A stretch of DNA of 64,000 nucleotides, taken from assembly GCF_000626675.1 (NCBI RefSeq), contig NZ_CP006842.1, forward strand, positions 1,488,001 through 1,552,000. The letters run 5' to 3'. Below the pieces are notes generated by a model. That model did not search any database and was not told the DNA's origin. It was given only the letters and a program-made list of their open reading frames with translations. The translations under genes were made by a program, and so were the position numbers. The DNA comes from Corynebacterium glyciniphilum AJ 3170 (GTDB lineage: Bacteria > Actinomycetota > Actinomycetes > Mycobacteriales > Mycobacteriaceae). Every line of letters starts with the position of its first letter. The first letter of the stretch is position 1. Shown here piece by piece: positions 1 to 8,918 of the stretch.

Positions 1-650
1 GCGATGCGGCGCTGCTCCTTGAGGCCGAGCAACGCGGCAATCACGAAAACGAGTACCAGGGCAATGCCCTGCAGCGGCAGGATGTGCTGCCAGAGTTCGA
101 CCGGGGTCTGGTCGACCACGGAGGCCGCGCGACCGATCGGACCCGCCCACGGCACCATGTTCATCACAGAGGCTGCGGTGGCCACGATGGCCAGCAGCAC
201 GTACCGGGACATGTGCATGGCCTTGTACAACGGCAGCAACGCGGGAATAGTGATCAGGAAGGTCGTGGCACCGGCACCGTCGAGGTGCACGACCATACCG
301 ATGGCGGCAGTGCCCAGTGCCACCAGGATGACGTTGCCGCGGGTGGCGATGATCAGACCCTTTACCAGCGGGGTGAACAGGCCGGTATCACTGAGTATTC
401 CGAAGTAGATGATCGCGAAGATGAACATCACCACGACGTTCATCACCGAACCGAGACCGGACTCGTAGAATTCGCCGATGCTCTTGATGCCGTAGCCGGC
501 GATGATGGCGCCCACGACCGGGACAAGCGTCATCACGACGGTGGGGTTACTCCTGCCGCGCAGCAGGATGCCGACGGTGACGATGATAATTCCCAGGCCT
601 ATGGCTGTTAGCCCGCCAGGTGACTGCATCGTTTCAGTGAATGAGTCCAT
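1..650 (-). CDS. CitMHS-family citrate:H+ symporter, N-terminal part (3' end outside window)
   Basis: The first 216 residues of a membrane transporter are visible on the minus strand; the gene runs off the left edge. The protein starts MDSFTETMQSPGG and has several hydrophobic helices. It carries stretches typical of the CitMHS (citrate-Mg/Ca:proton symporter) family: FGILSDTGLFTPLV, HLDGAGATTFLIT and NMVPWAGPIGRAASV. Known members import citrate complexed with divalent metal ions across the cytoplasmic membrane. The ATG at 650-648 has a GAGGAGA ribosome-binding site just upstream on the same strand. The substrate is inferred from the family and could be another di- or tricarboxylate. The gene is divergent from serA, with about 256 bases between the two starts. 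Confidence 0.8.
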   Translation of the reverse strand, partial: MDSFTETMQSPGGLTAIGLGIIIVTVGILLRGRSNPTVVMTLVPVVGAIIAGYGIKSIGEFYESGLGSVMNVVVMFIFAIIYFGILSDTGLFTPLVKGLIIATRGNVILVALGTAAIGMVVHLDGAGATTFLITIPALLPLYKAMHMSRYVLLAIVATAASVMNMVPWAGPIGRAASVVDQTPVELWQHILPLQGIALVLVFVIAALLGLKEQRRI

Positions 651-783
651 GTGGGTCTCCTCAAGAAAGATAGGTGAACCAACACAGTATGGCAGTGTGG
701 GATGGTCTCTGTCACAACGCCTGTTCGCGGTAGTCGTCATCACGATGTCGGGGGGTTTGTGAACGTGATGGGCAAAGACGTAC

Positions 784-896
784 TAAGCTGTCCATGTCGC
801 ACGTCACCCCTGGGCTTTTCGGTGTGGGGAGTCAGGCGTGGGCCCTGACCTCTCCGACGCGGTCGTGCCGGAGGGGTCGGGACATGCACATCCGTC
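784..896 (+). promoter_or_regulatory. serA promoter (-10) and structured 5' leader
   Basis: A -10-like TAAGCT lies at 784-789 and predicts a leader of about 110 bases before serA. The leader can form two adjacent hairpins. Arms 831-836 and 844-849 (GTCAGG/CCTGAC) form the first. Arms 849-856 and 869-876 (CCTCTCCG/CGGAGGGG, one G-U pair) form the second. No leader peptide rich in serine codons is visible and there is no T-run, so a regulatory role is only a suggestion. No convincing -35 was found. Confidence 0.35.
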
Positions 897-906
897 AGGA
901 GTATCC

Positions 907-2502
907 GTGAGTCAGAATTCCCGTCCCGTCGTTCTCATCGCCGACAAGCTCGCCCAGTCCACCGTGGACGCGCTGGGGGACTCCGTCGAGGTCCGTTGGG
1001 TTGACGGCCCGAACCGCCCTGAACTGCTGGAGGCGGTCAAGGGCGTTGACGCACTCCTGGTCCGCTCCGCCACCACTGTTGATGCGGAAGTACTTGAGGC
1101 CGCCCAGAATCTGCAGATCGTGGGCCGCGCTGGAGTGGGTCTGGACAACGTCGACATCGACGCCGCCACCGCCAAGGGTGTGATGGTCGCCAATGCGCCG
1201 ACGTCCAACATCCACTCCGCCTGTGAGCACGCGATCTCGCTGCTGCTGTCGACGGCACGCCAGATTCCTGCTGCGGACCGGACCCTGCGCGAGCACGAAT
1301 GGAAGCGGTCCTCCTTCCAGGGGGTCGAGATCTTCGGCAAGACTGTGGGTATCGTCGGGTTCGGCCACATCGGACAGCTTTTTGCCCAGCGCCTCGCAGC
1401 GTTCGAGACCGACATCATCGCCTACGATCCCTACGCCAACCCGGCCCGTGCCGCGCAGCTCGGCGTGGAGCTCGTCGAACTCGATGAACTTGTCGGTCGG
1501 TCCGATTTTGTGACGATCCACCTGCCCAAGACCAAGGAGACCGCCGGCATGTTCAATGCCGAGCTGTTGGCCAAGGCAAAGGAGGGGCAGATCATCATCA
1601 ACGCAGCCCGCGGCGGGCTGGTTGACGAGCAGGCGTTGGCTGATGCCATCAAGAGCGGCCCCGTTCGTGGTGCCGGCTTCGACGTGTACTCGTCCGAGCC
1701 CTGCACCGATTCACCGCTCTTCGAACTCGACGAGGTAGTTGTGACCCCGCACCTGGGTGCTTCCACGGTGGAGGCCCAGGACCGTGCGGGCACCGATGTC
1801 GCAGCATCAGTGCTGAAGGCGCTGGCCGGTGATTTCGTGCCTGACGCCGTCAACGTCACCGGTGGCAAGGTCAGTGAGGAAGTTGCGCTCTGGCTCGGTC
1901 TGGCGACCAAGCTCGGCAAGGTTGCCTCGGGTCTGCTGGATGACGCAGTCACCTCCGTGAACGTCGAAGCGCGCGGTGAGCTGTCCTCCGAGAATGTCGA
2001 TGCACTGGGGCTGTCCGCTCTGCGCGGGGTCTTCTCCGGTGTGGTGGATGAGCAGGTCACCTTTGTCAATACGCCGCAGATTGCCTCGGAGCGGGGCGTG
2101 AACCTTGCGGTCACCACTGCTGACGAGTCGGTGACCCACCGTTCCGTCCTCGAGGTCACCGTCGTCACCGGTGACGGCACATCGGTGTCCGTCATCGGTG
2201 CGCTGACCGGACTCGAGCGTGTGGACAAGATCGTCCGGATCAACGGACGTGGTCTGGACCTGCGCGCTCAGGGGCTGAACCTGTTCCTCAACTACACGGA
2301 CCAGCCGGGCGCGCTGGGCACCGTCGGCACTTTCCTGGGGCGCGCCGGCATCAACATCGACGCAGCTGCCCTGACTCAGGATGCGGACCAGGGGTCGGCC
2401 ACGTTGGTGCTGCGTGTCGAGAAAGAGATTCCGCAGGACCTGCAGGATCAGATCGCTGACTCCTTGTCGGCATCACGTGCTGTGCTGCTCGACCTGAGCT
2501 AG
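907..2502 (+). CDS. serA: D-3-phosphoglycerate dehydrogenase
   Basis: SerA catalyses the first step of serine synthesis, oxidising 3-phosphoglycerate to 3-phosphohydroxypyruvate with NAD+. The 531-residue protein is the long actinobacterial form. It has an N-terminal substrate/NAD domain with the Rossmann motif VGIVGFGHIGQ, the catalytic-histidine region TPHLGAST, an intervening domain, and a C-terminal ACT domain (LNYTDQPGALGTVGTF) that usually gives serine feedback control. The GTG at 907 is chosen because the family begins SQNxRPVVLIADKL and AGGAG sits five bases upstream; the open frame extends further upstream without family similarity. A hairpin terminator follows. Identification is secure. 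Confidence 0.97.
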   Translation: MSQNSRPVVLIADKLAQSTVDALGDSVEVRWVDGPNRPELLEAVKGVDALLVRSATTVDAEVLEAAQNLQIVGRAGVGLDNVDIDAATAKGVMVANAPTSNIHSACEHAISLLLSTARQIPAADRTLREHEWKRSSFQGVEIFGKTVGIVGFGHIGQLFAQRLAAFETDIIAYDPYANPARAAQLGVELVELDELVGRSDFVTIHLPKTKETAGMFNAELLAKAKEGQIIINAARGGLVDEQALADAIKSGPVRGAGFDVYSSEPCTDSPLFELDEVVVTPHLGASTVEAQDRAGTDVAASVLKALAGDFVPDAVNVTGGKVSEEVALWLGLATKLGKVASGLLDDAVTSVNVEARGELSSENVDALGLSALRGVFSGVVDEQVTFVNTPQIASERGVNLAVTTADESVTHRSVLEVTVVTGDGTSVSVIGALTGLERVDKIVRINGRGLDLRAQGLNLFLNYTDQPGALGTVGTFLGRAGINIDAAALTQDADQGSATLVLRVEKEIPQDLQDQIADSLSASRAVLLDLS

Positions 2503-2524
2503 GCGAGTATCAGAGTCATCGTCA

Positions 2525-2554
2525 CCCCCGGGCCTTCTATGAGAGGCCCGGGGG
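2525..2554 (+). terminator. Hairpin terminator after serA
   Basis: A perfect 11-bp GC-rich stem (CCCCCGGGCCT / AGGCCCGGGGG) encloses an 8-base loop, 23 bases after the serA stop. There is no strong T-run after it, which is common for GC-rich actinobacterial terminators. Confidence 0.75.
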
Positions 2555-2595
2555 ATTGATGTATGTGCGCGGGGGTGGGCGTCGGGGGGATGGTT

Positions 2596-2624
2596 AGGTA
2601 AATAACTATCTTATGGTTTACACT
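2596..2624 (+). promoter_or_regulatory. marR promoter with imperfect palindrome (candidate MarR operator)
   Basis: An imperfect palindrome at 2596-2611 (AGGTAAATAACTATCT, 10 of 16 positions symmetric) lies in an AT-rich patch. A -10 hexamer TACACT follows at 2619-2624, seven bases before the GTG start at 2632, so the transcript would be leaderless. The position suits autoregulation by the MarR protein, but this is inference. Confidence 0.45.
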
Positions 2625-2631
2625 GGGTCTC

Positions 2632-3168
2632 GTGACTGACAACAATGCTGCCAACCACACTCCCGCCTACGTCCCGACGGACGAGGACAACCGATTCGCC
2701 CATGAATTCCGTGACGCACTCCGCGAAGGCCTGCACATGGCGCGGCTGCTTGATCACCGGGGGAGCCTGACTCTTACCCAGTTGGGCATTCTCAACACGC
2801 TGACCGAGGAGCCTCACTCCATAGGTCTGCTTGCTCGCATCAACGGAATGACCCAGCCGGGTATGACCCAGCAGATCGACAAACTGGAGCGCGCCGGTGT
2901 CGTCCGCCGCGTTCGCAGTCCCCGGGATGCCCGGGTCACCCTGGTCGAGATTACGGACGAAGGACGGTCCACGCGGACGAGGGACAACACTCTGCGCAAC
3001 GACGCGCTGGCCGAGCACTTCGACCTGCTCGACGAGGACGGACGGCGACGCATTGCCGACGCACTGGAACCGCTGACGAAGTTCGCCAGCGCGTACATTC
3101 GCCGGGTCAGTGAAGACACTCCGAAGAACGATGCTCCGAGAACGATGGAAAGGCACGACCGCGAATGA
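2632..3168 (+). CDS. MarR-family transcriptional regulator
   Basis: This 178-residue protein has the MarR winged-helix layout. The helix-turn-helix lies around SIGLLARINGMTQPGMTQQI, followed by a wing with the typical basic and acidic residues (RVRSPRDARVTLVEITDEG), and helices at both ends for dimerisation. MarR proteins are usually ligand-responsive repressors of adjacent efflux genes. The stop codon overlaps the start of the downstream MFS transporter (ATGA), so the two are translationally coupled, and this regulator probably controls that pump. The GTG at 2632 is supported by a -10 hexamer seven bases upstream (leaderless). The inducing ligand cannot be read from the sequence. Confidence 0.88.
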   Translation: MTDNNAANHTPAYVPTDEDNRFAHEFRDALREGLHMARLLDHRGSLTLTQLGILNTLTEEPHSIGLLARINGMTQPGMTQQIDKLERAGVVRRVRSPRDARVTLVEITDEGRSTRTRDNTLRNDALAEHFDLLDEDGRRRIADALEPLTKFASAYIRRVSEDTPKNDAPRTMERHDRE

Positions 3169-4385
3169 GACAAGACACCCAGGAGGCCACGCTCAACGGC
3201 GCGACACTCGAATCAGAGAAGACGTCAATGATGCGGCAGCCTGTCGCGGTGTGGGCGACCGCCCTGGCCTGCGTCTTCGCCTTCATGGGTATCGGGCTTG
3301 TTGACCCGATCCTTCCCGCCATTGCAGAGAACCTTGATGCGGGAGCGTCAGAAGTCTCCCTGCTGTTTACCAGCTACTTCGCGGTCACCGCAGTGATGAT
3401 GTTGGTCACAGGCGCTGTCTCCAGCCGCATCGGCGGCAAGAAGACGCTGCTGTCGGGCCTCGCGCTCATTGTTATCTTCGCCGGGCTGGCAGGAACCTCG
3501 AACAGCGTCGGTGAACTTGTCGGCTACCGCGCGGGATGGGGCCTGGGCAACGCCCTCTTCGTGGCAACCGCGCTCGCCGTGATCGTGTCGGTGGCCAGCG
3601 GTGGTCGCGCGGTCGCCATCATTCTCTACGAGGCGGCACTGGGGCTCGGTATGGCGGCCGGGCCGTTGCTGGGGGCGGCGCTCGGTTCGCTGAACTGGCG
3701 TGGGCCGTTCTTCGGAACCGCGGCGTTGATGCTCATCGCCCTGGTCGTTCTCCTGTTCAAGCTGCCTGCCACGCCGCCGCCGGCAGAGAAGACCAGCCTC
3801 TCGGCACCGTTGAAGGCACTCAGGCACCGGGGCCTCTTCGGAGTTTCCTTCTCCGCCCTGTTCTACAACTTCGGTTTCTTCACCGTTCTGGCCTATACAC
3901 CGTTCATCCTCGGTTTCGGCGAGATCGGCATCGGTGCAGTGTTCTTCGGGTGGGGCTGCTGCCTGGCCGTGTTCTCCGTGTTCATCGCTCCGCTGATCCA
4001 GAACCGCATTGGTGCGGCGAATACGACGATGACGACACTGGTCGGCCTGCTGCTGATCTACGTCCTGCTCGGCGTGTTCCACGACACCACCCCGGTTGTG
4101 GTGGCACTTGTGGTGATCTCCGGCGCGTTACTGGGCATCAACAATACGATGTATACCGAGATGGCCATGAGTGTCTCGGACGCTCCGCAGCCGGTGGCGT
4201 CGGCAGGCTACAACTTCGTCCGGTGGATGGGTGGAGTCATCGCTCCGTTCACCGCCACCAAGCTCGGGGAAGGAGTCGGCGTCTCGGTGCCGTACTATGT
4301 CGCTGCCGTGGTAGCCGTTCTCGCCGTCATCGTTATGCTGGCCTCCCGCAACCACGTCGAAGCGCACGGTCCTGAGGCTGTCTGA
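3165..4385 (+). CDS. MFS drug/metabolite efflux transporter (DHA1-like)
   Basis: This 406-residue integral membrane protein is predicted to have about 12 helices. After the second helix it carries the MFS signature region (SSRIGGKKTLLSGLALI). The N-terminal motif GIGLVDPILPAIAENL, with its D-P, is typical of DHA1 efflux pumps, which export drugs or metabolites using the proton gradient. It overlaps the MarR gene by four bases and is very likely regulated by it. The ATG at 3165 is used because of this coupling; an alternative start at 3228 would remove a non-conserved hydrophilic leader of 21 residues. The substrate is unknown. Confidence 0.85.
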   Translation: MRQDTQEATLNGATLESEKTSMMRQPVAVWATALACVFAFMGIGLVDPILPAIAENLDAGASEVSLLFTSYFAVTAVMMLVTGAVSSRIGGKKTLLSGLALIVIFAGLAGTSNSVGELVGYRAGWGLGNALFVATALAVIVSVASGGRAVAIILYEAALGLGMAAGPLLGAALGSLNWRGPFFGTAALMLIALVVLLFKLPATPPPAEKTSLSAPLKALRHRGLFGVSFSALFYNFGFFTVLAYTPFILGFGEIGIGAVFFGWGCCLAVFSVFIAPLIQNRIGAANTTMTTLVGLLLIYVLLGVFHDTTPVVVALVVISGALLGINNTMYTEMAMSVSDAPQPVASAGYNFVRWMGGVIAPFTATKLGEGVGVSVPYYVAAVVAVLAVIVMLASRNHVEAHGPEAV

Positions 4386-4397
4386 CCGAGTCAGGCG

Positions 4398-5705
4398 TCA
4401 GCGGCGGCAGGGGAGGGGGGTCCGTCGCCACTCGACGAGGGCCGTCACCGCGAATGCGGTCACGATGAGAAAACCCCAGAGTACCCACATATTGTCCATG
4501 GGGGCGGACATGTGCTGCTGCCCGATGAACGACCAGTGCACCGAGATCTGATGGCTGACGAACGGGATCATCGCCACGTAGACCACCAGTACGCCTACGG
4601 CCGTTGTTGCCTGGGCCACTGCCCAGGAACGTATGCGCCCGCCCGTCGATGACGGCGCCGATCTCACTCCCAGGTCCACCAGGCACACGACCAGGGGCAC
4701 AAGCCACACCCAATGGTGGTGCCAGGAGAACGGGGACACGAGACAGGCGGTGATGCCACCCAGTGCCATGACCAAAGGCTGGTTGTCGTGGCGGGTCGCC
4801 CACCGGACCGCGGCGTACAACAGGATGACCACGACCGCGCAGGCGAGCAGCCATACGGCGGTGCCGAGTGTGGTTTCACCGAATGTTCGCTCTGTGAAGC
4901 CCTTCAACGACTGTGACGCGGAGATGGTGTCGCTGCCGATCCGTGTCGAGTCGAATATCGCAGACGTCCAGAAGCGCATGGCGTCTGGCACGGTCAGAAG
5001 CCCGACGACTACGGTCACCACGAACGTGACGGTCGCGGTCGCGGCGTCACGCCAGCGGCGTTGCATCAAAAAGACCAGGATGAAGAATGCCGGCGTCAGC
5101 TTCAGGCCCGCGGCAATTCCGACGCCGATCCCGGTGAACCGGTCTCTGGTGCGCAGGAAATCCAGGGAGACCAACAGCATCAGCAGCATGTTGATCTGGC
5201 CGTAGAAGAAGCTGTCCCTGACAGGCGACAGTGCCAGCGCAGCGAGTGCGGCGGCTGAACCCAGAGCCACGGTCCCGGCGTCAAGTCGGTAACCACGACG
5301 GACGAGTGTGCCGAGAATGACACAGACCAGAGCGCCGATGCAGGCAAGCTGCCAGAATGTGGCCGACATCTCTGCAGGTGCGACGGCGAGCCCACGGAAG
5401 AGTGTGCCGGCGAACGGGGGGTAGGTGAACGGGAGTGGGCCGTACAGCGCGCCATCGTAGATATTGCCGTGGTGGGCAAGGGCTTCACCAGCGCGGAAGT
5501 AGACCATGAAGTCGGTCGGTACCTTGTAGAGGTCCAGTGCACGTCCGAAGACCACCGGGCGTGTCTCGCGATAGGCCACAAGGGAGACCACCGCGATGAG
5601 TGCGAGGGTCAGCACGGTCCGTCCACCGAGCCGCCGGGCGGGGACGAGGGGTGAGTCCTGGGCAGTCGGTGGAGCGGCGACAGAGGTGCCGGAGGAAGTT
5701 GTCAA
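4398..5705 (-). CDS. GT87 (DUF2029) polyprenol-phosphate-mannose-type glycosyltransferase
   Basis: This is a multi-spanning membrane protein of about 435 residues. It carries GT-C fold features: an acidic residue in the first extracytoplasmic loop (VPTDFMVYFRAGEAL), FTYPPFAG, and GQINMLLMLLVSLDF. Family GT87 members in corynebacteria and mycobacteria are alpha-mannosyltransferases that use decaprenyl-phosphate mannose to build lipomannan, lipoarabinomannan or PIMs on the outer membrane face; that role is inferred here. The frame is open up to 5852, but the TTG at 5705 is preferred: GAAAGG lies eight bases upstream and a -10 TACACT lies at 5752-5747 on the same strand. An upstream start would overlap the leuB promoter. 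The gene is divergent from leuB and its stop nearly abuts the convergent MFS gene. Confidence 0.75.
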   Translation of the reverse strand: MTTSSGTSVAAPPTAQDSPLVPARRLGGRTVLTLALIAVVSLVAYRETRPVVFGRALDLYKVPTDFMVYFRAGEALAHHGNIYDGALYGPLPFTYPPFAGTLFRGLAVAPAEMSATFWQLACIGALVCVILGTLVRRGYRLDAGTVALGSAAALAALALSPVRDSFFYGQINMLLMLLVSLDFLRTRDRFTGIGVGIAAGLKLTPAFFILVFLMQRRWRDAATATVTFVVTVVVGLLTVPDAMRFWTSAIFDSTRIGSDTISASQSLKGFTERTFGETTLGTAVWLLACAVVVILLYAAVRWATRHDNQPLVMALGGITACLVSPFSWHHHWVWLVPLVVCLVDLGVRSAPSSTGGRIRSWAVAQATTAVGVLVVYVAMIPFVSHQISVHWSFIGQQHMSAPMDNMWVLWGFLIVTAFAVTALVEWRRTPLPCRR

Positions 5706-5797
5706 GGCCGGAGCCTTTCGGGAGAAGTTTCGTAGGATGAAAGTAGAGTGTAGCGCTGTCGCACCGGGAGACGCGCAAGGCGGGACCGGAGGCGTGG

Positions 5798-5835
5798 TAT
5801 TCTGACCGAGAATTTCCAACGATGTGAGACAAGAA
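5798..5835 (+). promoter_or_regulatory. leuB promoter with TTCCAAC element (candidate LtbR site)
   Basis: The -10 hexamer TATTCT is at 5798-5803. Just after it, 5814-5827 reads TTCCAACGATGTGA, which resembles the TTCCAACCAGTGGAA element next to the leuC -10 at 26841-26855. AGAAGGGG at about 5839-5846 is the leuB ribosome-binding site. The opposite-strand promoter of the glycosyltransferase lies about 45 bases away. The operator role is inferred from the match. Confidence 0.45.
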
Positions 5836-5855
5836 AGCGAGAAGGGGTCCACAGA

Positions 5856-6905
5856 ATGAAACTCGCGGTCATTGCCGGAGACGGAATCGGCACCGAAGTC
5901 ACTGCCGAAGCTCTCAAGGTCCTCGAGGCAGTCACCGGTGATGAGACTGTCGACGTCACGGATTTTGATCTCGGGGCGCGTCGATACCTGCGCAACGGCG
6001 AGCTTCTCACTGATGCAGACCTCGCCTCACTGCGCGACCACGATGCGATCCTCCTGGGGGCCATCGGTGATCCGCGTACAGTACCTGCCGGGGTACTGGA
6101 GCGCGGGTTGCTCCTGCCGCTGCGTTTCACTCTCGATCACGCGGTGAACCTGCGTCCGGCGAAGCTCTATCCGGGGTCGTCCTCTCCGCTGGCGCATCCC
6201 GGTGAGATCGACTTCGTGGTCGTCCGCGAAGGCACCGAGGGGTTGTACTGCGGTAACGGCGGCACGCTGCGGGTGGGAACCGACCACGAGGTGGCCAGTG
6301 AAGTCAGCCAGAACACCTGGTACGGGGTGGAGCGGGTCGTGCGTGACGCATTCGGTAGGGCACAGGAGCGGACGGGCAAGCTGACGCTGGTGCACAAGAC
6401 CAATGTGCTGGTCAACGCAGGTGGCCTGTGGGCTCGTGCAGTGGAAACCGTGGGTGCGGAGTTCCCGGACGTGACGGTCGACTACTGTCACATCGACGCA
6501 GCCACGATCTACATGGTCACTGACCCGGGCAGGTTCGACGTCATCGTCACCGACAACCTCTTCGGCGACATCCTCACGGACCTGGCGGGTGCGGTCACCG
6601 GGGGTATCGGTCTGGCCGCGTCGGGAAACATCGACCCGTCACGCCGCAGTCCCTCGATGTTCGAGCCCGTGCACGGTTCCGCGCCCGACATCGCAGGGCA
6701 GGGGATCGCGGACCCCTGTGCGGCGATTCTGTCGGTCGCGCTGCTACTGCGGCACCTGGCCGGCGACGAGGGCGAGAACGCGGAACTGCGGAACACCCAG
6801 GCGGATGCGATCGAGGCCGCGGTCCTCACAGAGGCAGGCTCCCGTGACGGCTCCCCGGTGCGCACGGTGGACGTGGGCGACCGGGTGGCAGCGGCGGTCC
6901 GGTAA
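5856..6905 (+). CDS. leuB: 3-isopropylmalate dehydrogenase
   Basis: LeuB oxidises and decarboxylates 3-isopropylmalate to 2-oxoisocaproate with NAD+, the third step of leucine synthesis in the cytoplasm. The 349-residue protein shows the family pattern: GDGIGTEV at the N-terminus, ERGLLLPLR and VREGTEGLY in the substrate-binding part, [25 protein letters not shown] with metal-binding aspartates, and [14 protein letters not shown] in the NAD site. Length matches the actinobacterial family. The start has a good ribosome-binding site and its own promoter. leuC and leuD are about 20 kb away, so the pathway is split and co-regulation would need a shared regulator such as LtbR. Confidence 0.97.
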   Translation: MKLAVIAGDGIGTEVTAEALKVLEAVTGDETVDVTDFDLGARRYLRNGELLTDADLASLRDHDAILLGAIGDPRTVPAGVLERGLLLPLRFTLDHAVNLRPAKLYPGSSSPLAHPGEIDFVVVREGTEGLYCGNGGTLRVGTDHEVASEVSQNTWYGVERVVRDAFGRAQERTGKLTLVHKTNVLVNAGGLWARAVETVGAEFPDVTVDYCHIDAATIYMVTDPGRFDVIVTDNLFGDILTDLAGAVTGGIGLAASGNIDPSRRSPSMFEPVHGSAPDIAGQGIADPCAAILSVALLLRHLAGDEGENAELRNTQADAIEAAVLTEAGSRDGSPVRTVDVGDRVAAAVR

Positions 6906-6943
6906 ACACCCGGATACGGCGAGATGCGGAGGAACCACGCGGT

Positions 6944-7591
6944 TCAGCGTCCGGAGTGCCGCAGCCACGTCAGGACGGCACGTACCCGACGATTCTCGTC
7001 TGACGGCGCCATGCCCAACTTCATGAAGACATTGGCGACGTGTTTGCTCACCGCACCAGCGGACAGGAAGAGCTTTTCGCCGATCTGCGTGTTTGAATGC
7101 CCGGCGGCCATGTGCTCGAGGACTTCACGTTCGCGGTCCGTGAGATCCTCGATACCGCTGTGTCGCGCACTCACCAGAGCCTTGACCACCTCCGGATCGA
7201 CGACGGTACCGCCTTCGGCGACGCTGGCAATCGCCGTGAGGAAGTCATTGACGTCCGCAACACGTTCCTTGAGCAGGTAACCGAAGCCCCCGTGGTCCAG
7301 CAAGTCATCAAGGTAAGCCGCTGCGACGTACTGCGAGAGCATCACCGCCGGCAGTATGTCGCCGGATTCCGTCAACTCCTTGCGGAGTCGGTGGACAGCG
7401 GCGAGCCCGTCGTCAGACATCGTCGGTGGCATCCGGACGTCACTGACGATGAGATCGGGTCGCTGGTCGCGGGCATCGGTGATCAGGGCATCAGCGTCTG
7501 CCACGGCAGTCACCTCATGTCCAGCCGCACGAAGCAGGCCGGCCAGGCCTTCCCTGAGCAAGGACGTGTCTTCAGCGAGAAGGATGTTCAT
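6944..7591 (-). CDS. NarL/LuxR-family response regulator
   Basis: This 215-residue protein has a receiver domain (residues 1 to about 120) with acidic residues near the start (LLAEDTSLL), the phosphoacceptor aspartate in LIVSDVRMPP, and the conserved lysine in GYLLKERV. It is followed by a LuxR-type helix-turn-helix (LTDREREVLEHMAAGHSN, SAGAVSKHVANVF). It receives phosphate from the histidine kinase encoded immediately upstream; the two genes overlap by four bases (ATGA). The pair is divergent from an ABC ATPase/permease pair, so the likely target is that transporter, in the manner of other LuxR-type systems linked to ABC exporters. The signal is unknown. Confidence 0.93.
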   Translation of the reverse strand: MNILLAEDTSLLREGLAGLLRAAGHEVTAVADADALITDARDQRPDLIVSDVRMPPTMSDDGLAAVHRLRKELTESGDILPAVMLSQYVAAAYLDDLLDHGGFGYLLKERVADVNDFLTAIASVAEGGTVVDPEVVKALVSARHSGIEDLTDREREVLEHMAAGHSNTQIGEKLFLSAGAVSKHVANVFMKLGMAPSDENRRVRAVLTWLRHSGR

Positions 7592-8814
7592 GGCAGTGTC
7601 ATCTCCAGTCGGGTTGTCCAGTTGTCCGCAGGGGACGGTGTGAGTGTCACGGTGCCTCCGAGTGCGGCAGCCCGTTCCCGGAGCCCGGCCAGACCGGTAC
7701 CGCTGGTGCCGCTGGTGGACATCAGAGGAGAGTCGTCATCGAGGCCAACACCGTTGTCGTCGATGCTGAGTACCGTGGAGTCCCGCTCGTTCTTTAACCT
7801 GATCCGGAGTTCATCGGCATGCGCGTGCCGTACCGCATTCGTCATCCCCTCGGCGGAGCAGTGGTAGAGCAGGAGCGCCGAGGTGTCCGTGAGTTGTTCT
7901 GTCGCGACCGTCCGCAGGTCGACGACCTCACCGTCGATGCCGGAGTGGGCGACGAGTTCCTGCAGGGCTTCATGCAAACCTCTGTCAGCCAGAACTTGCG
8001 GGTAGATTCCACGCACAGTCGTCCGGAGTGCATCGAGAGCCCGTCTGGCGTTGACCTTGATGTTCTCCAGTTCGCGGGTGATGTCTCCGCCGTTTCCCGC
8101 CGTCAGTTCGACGGTCGCAACGTTGAGTTGCAGAGCAGTCAGGTACTGTTGCGGGCCGTCGTGAAGCTCCCGTTCGATCCGGTGTCGCTCACCGGTGAAT
8201 GCATCAGCCAGGACCGCGCGGGACCGGGTAAGCTCAGCAACTTCTTCCGACGTGGTGGTGTTGGACAGGACGGCGGATGCGACAGAGCAGCCGGTGATCA
8301 GCCACGAGGCATAGAGAAGCAACAGCGCGCCGCAGATGGTCAGGGTCCAGCACACGGTGAACACTGCAGGTGCCCAGCCGGTCTCCCAGAACCCGAATGA
8401 GAGGTTCCCTCCGACCGAGTTGCGGTAGAAGAACGGAATCACCGCGAGGAAGACGGTGATGGTGCCGAGCGCGACCACCAGGGCGAAAGCCGCGAACGCG
8501 AGAAGCAATTGCGCAAGGAGCTCCATTGCCTGCGGCCAGTCGAACCAGCGGTTCGCCCGTCGTCGCGGTACCCGTACCTTCATCCACCGGGCGGCGAGCC
8601 GTCCGACCAGGTCCGCCACTCTGGCGCTCAGTGGCAGCCAGGGGAGAAGGATCACCGTCGCCACAAGTCCCGGGATGAAAGCCACTGCCAGACACAGTGT
8701 CCACCCAAGTGCCCTCCATACAGGCTGGCCGGTCAGAAACCGCCAGGGCCAGATGCTGAAGCCGTCCGGCCAGTAATGTCGCGGAGGGTCAGCTGTACCG
8801 GGCGTCGTGGTCAC
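7588..8814 (-). CDS. Sensor histidine kinase (NarL-type, HisKA_3)
   Basis: This is a protein of about 408 residues. The N-terminal half has several membrane helices resembling the actinobacterial 'Sensor' domain (long hydrophobic stretches such as LLLAFAAFALVVALG). The C-terminal half is a kinase with the H-box RIERELHDGPQQYL and an ATPase domain (EGMTNAVRHAHA, DDNGVG, GTGLAGLRERAAALGG). It phosphorylates the adjacent response regulator. The frame is open to 8865, but the GTG at 8814 is chosen: a -10 hexamer TACAGT lies six bases upstream on the minus strand, indicating a leaderless transcript, and the extra N-terminus would be basic and unrelated. Confidence 0.9.
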   Translation of the reverse strand: MTTTPGTADPPRHYWPDGFSIWPWRFLTGQPVWRALGWTLCLAVAFIPGLVATVILLPWLPLSARVADLVGRLAARWMKVRVPRRRANRWFDWPQAMELLAQLLLAFAAFALVVALGTITVFLAVIPFFYRNSVGGNLSFGFWETGWAPAVFTVCWTLTICGALLLLYASWLITGCSVASAVLSNTTTSEEVAELTRSRAVLADAFTGERHRIERELHDGPQQYLTALQLNVATVELTAGNGGDITRELENIKVNARRALDALRTTVRGIYPQVLADRGLHEALQELVAHSGIDGEVVDLRTVATEQLTDTSALLLYHCSAEGMTNAVRHAHADELRIRLKNERDSTVLSIDDNGVGLDDDSPLMSTSGTSGTGLAGLRERAAALGGTVTLTPSPADNWTTRLEMTLP

Positions 8815-8853
8815 CCCTCGACTGTAACGCGTGCCCCGACCACACCGCGGTAG

Positions 8854-8866
8854 AGCTGGCTCCACC
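8854..8866 (+). repeat. 13-bp inverted repeat, left copy (partner 10820-10832)
   Basis: AGCTGGCTCCACC at 8854-8866 is repeated in inverted orientation at 10820-10832, so the two copies flank most of the ABC transporter pair. A 13-base match can arise by chance in a window this size, so this is recorded only as a possible remnant of rearrangement. Confidence 0.25.
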
Positions 8867-8918
8867 TTTTCCCGGGTGCCTGTGCCATGGGCGAGTTGCG
8901 GCCGACAGGCTGGGATGG

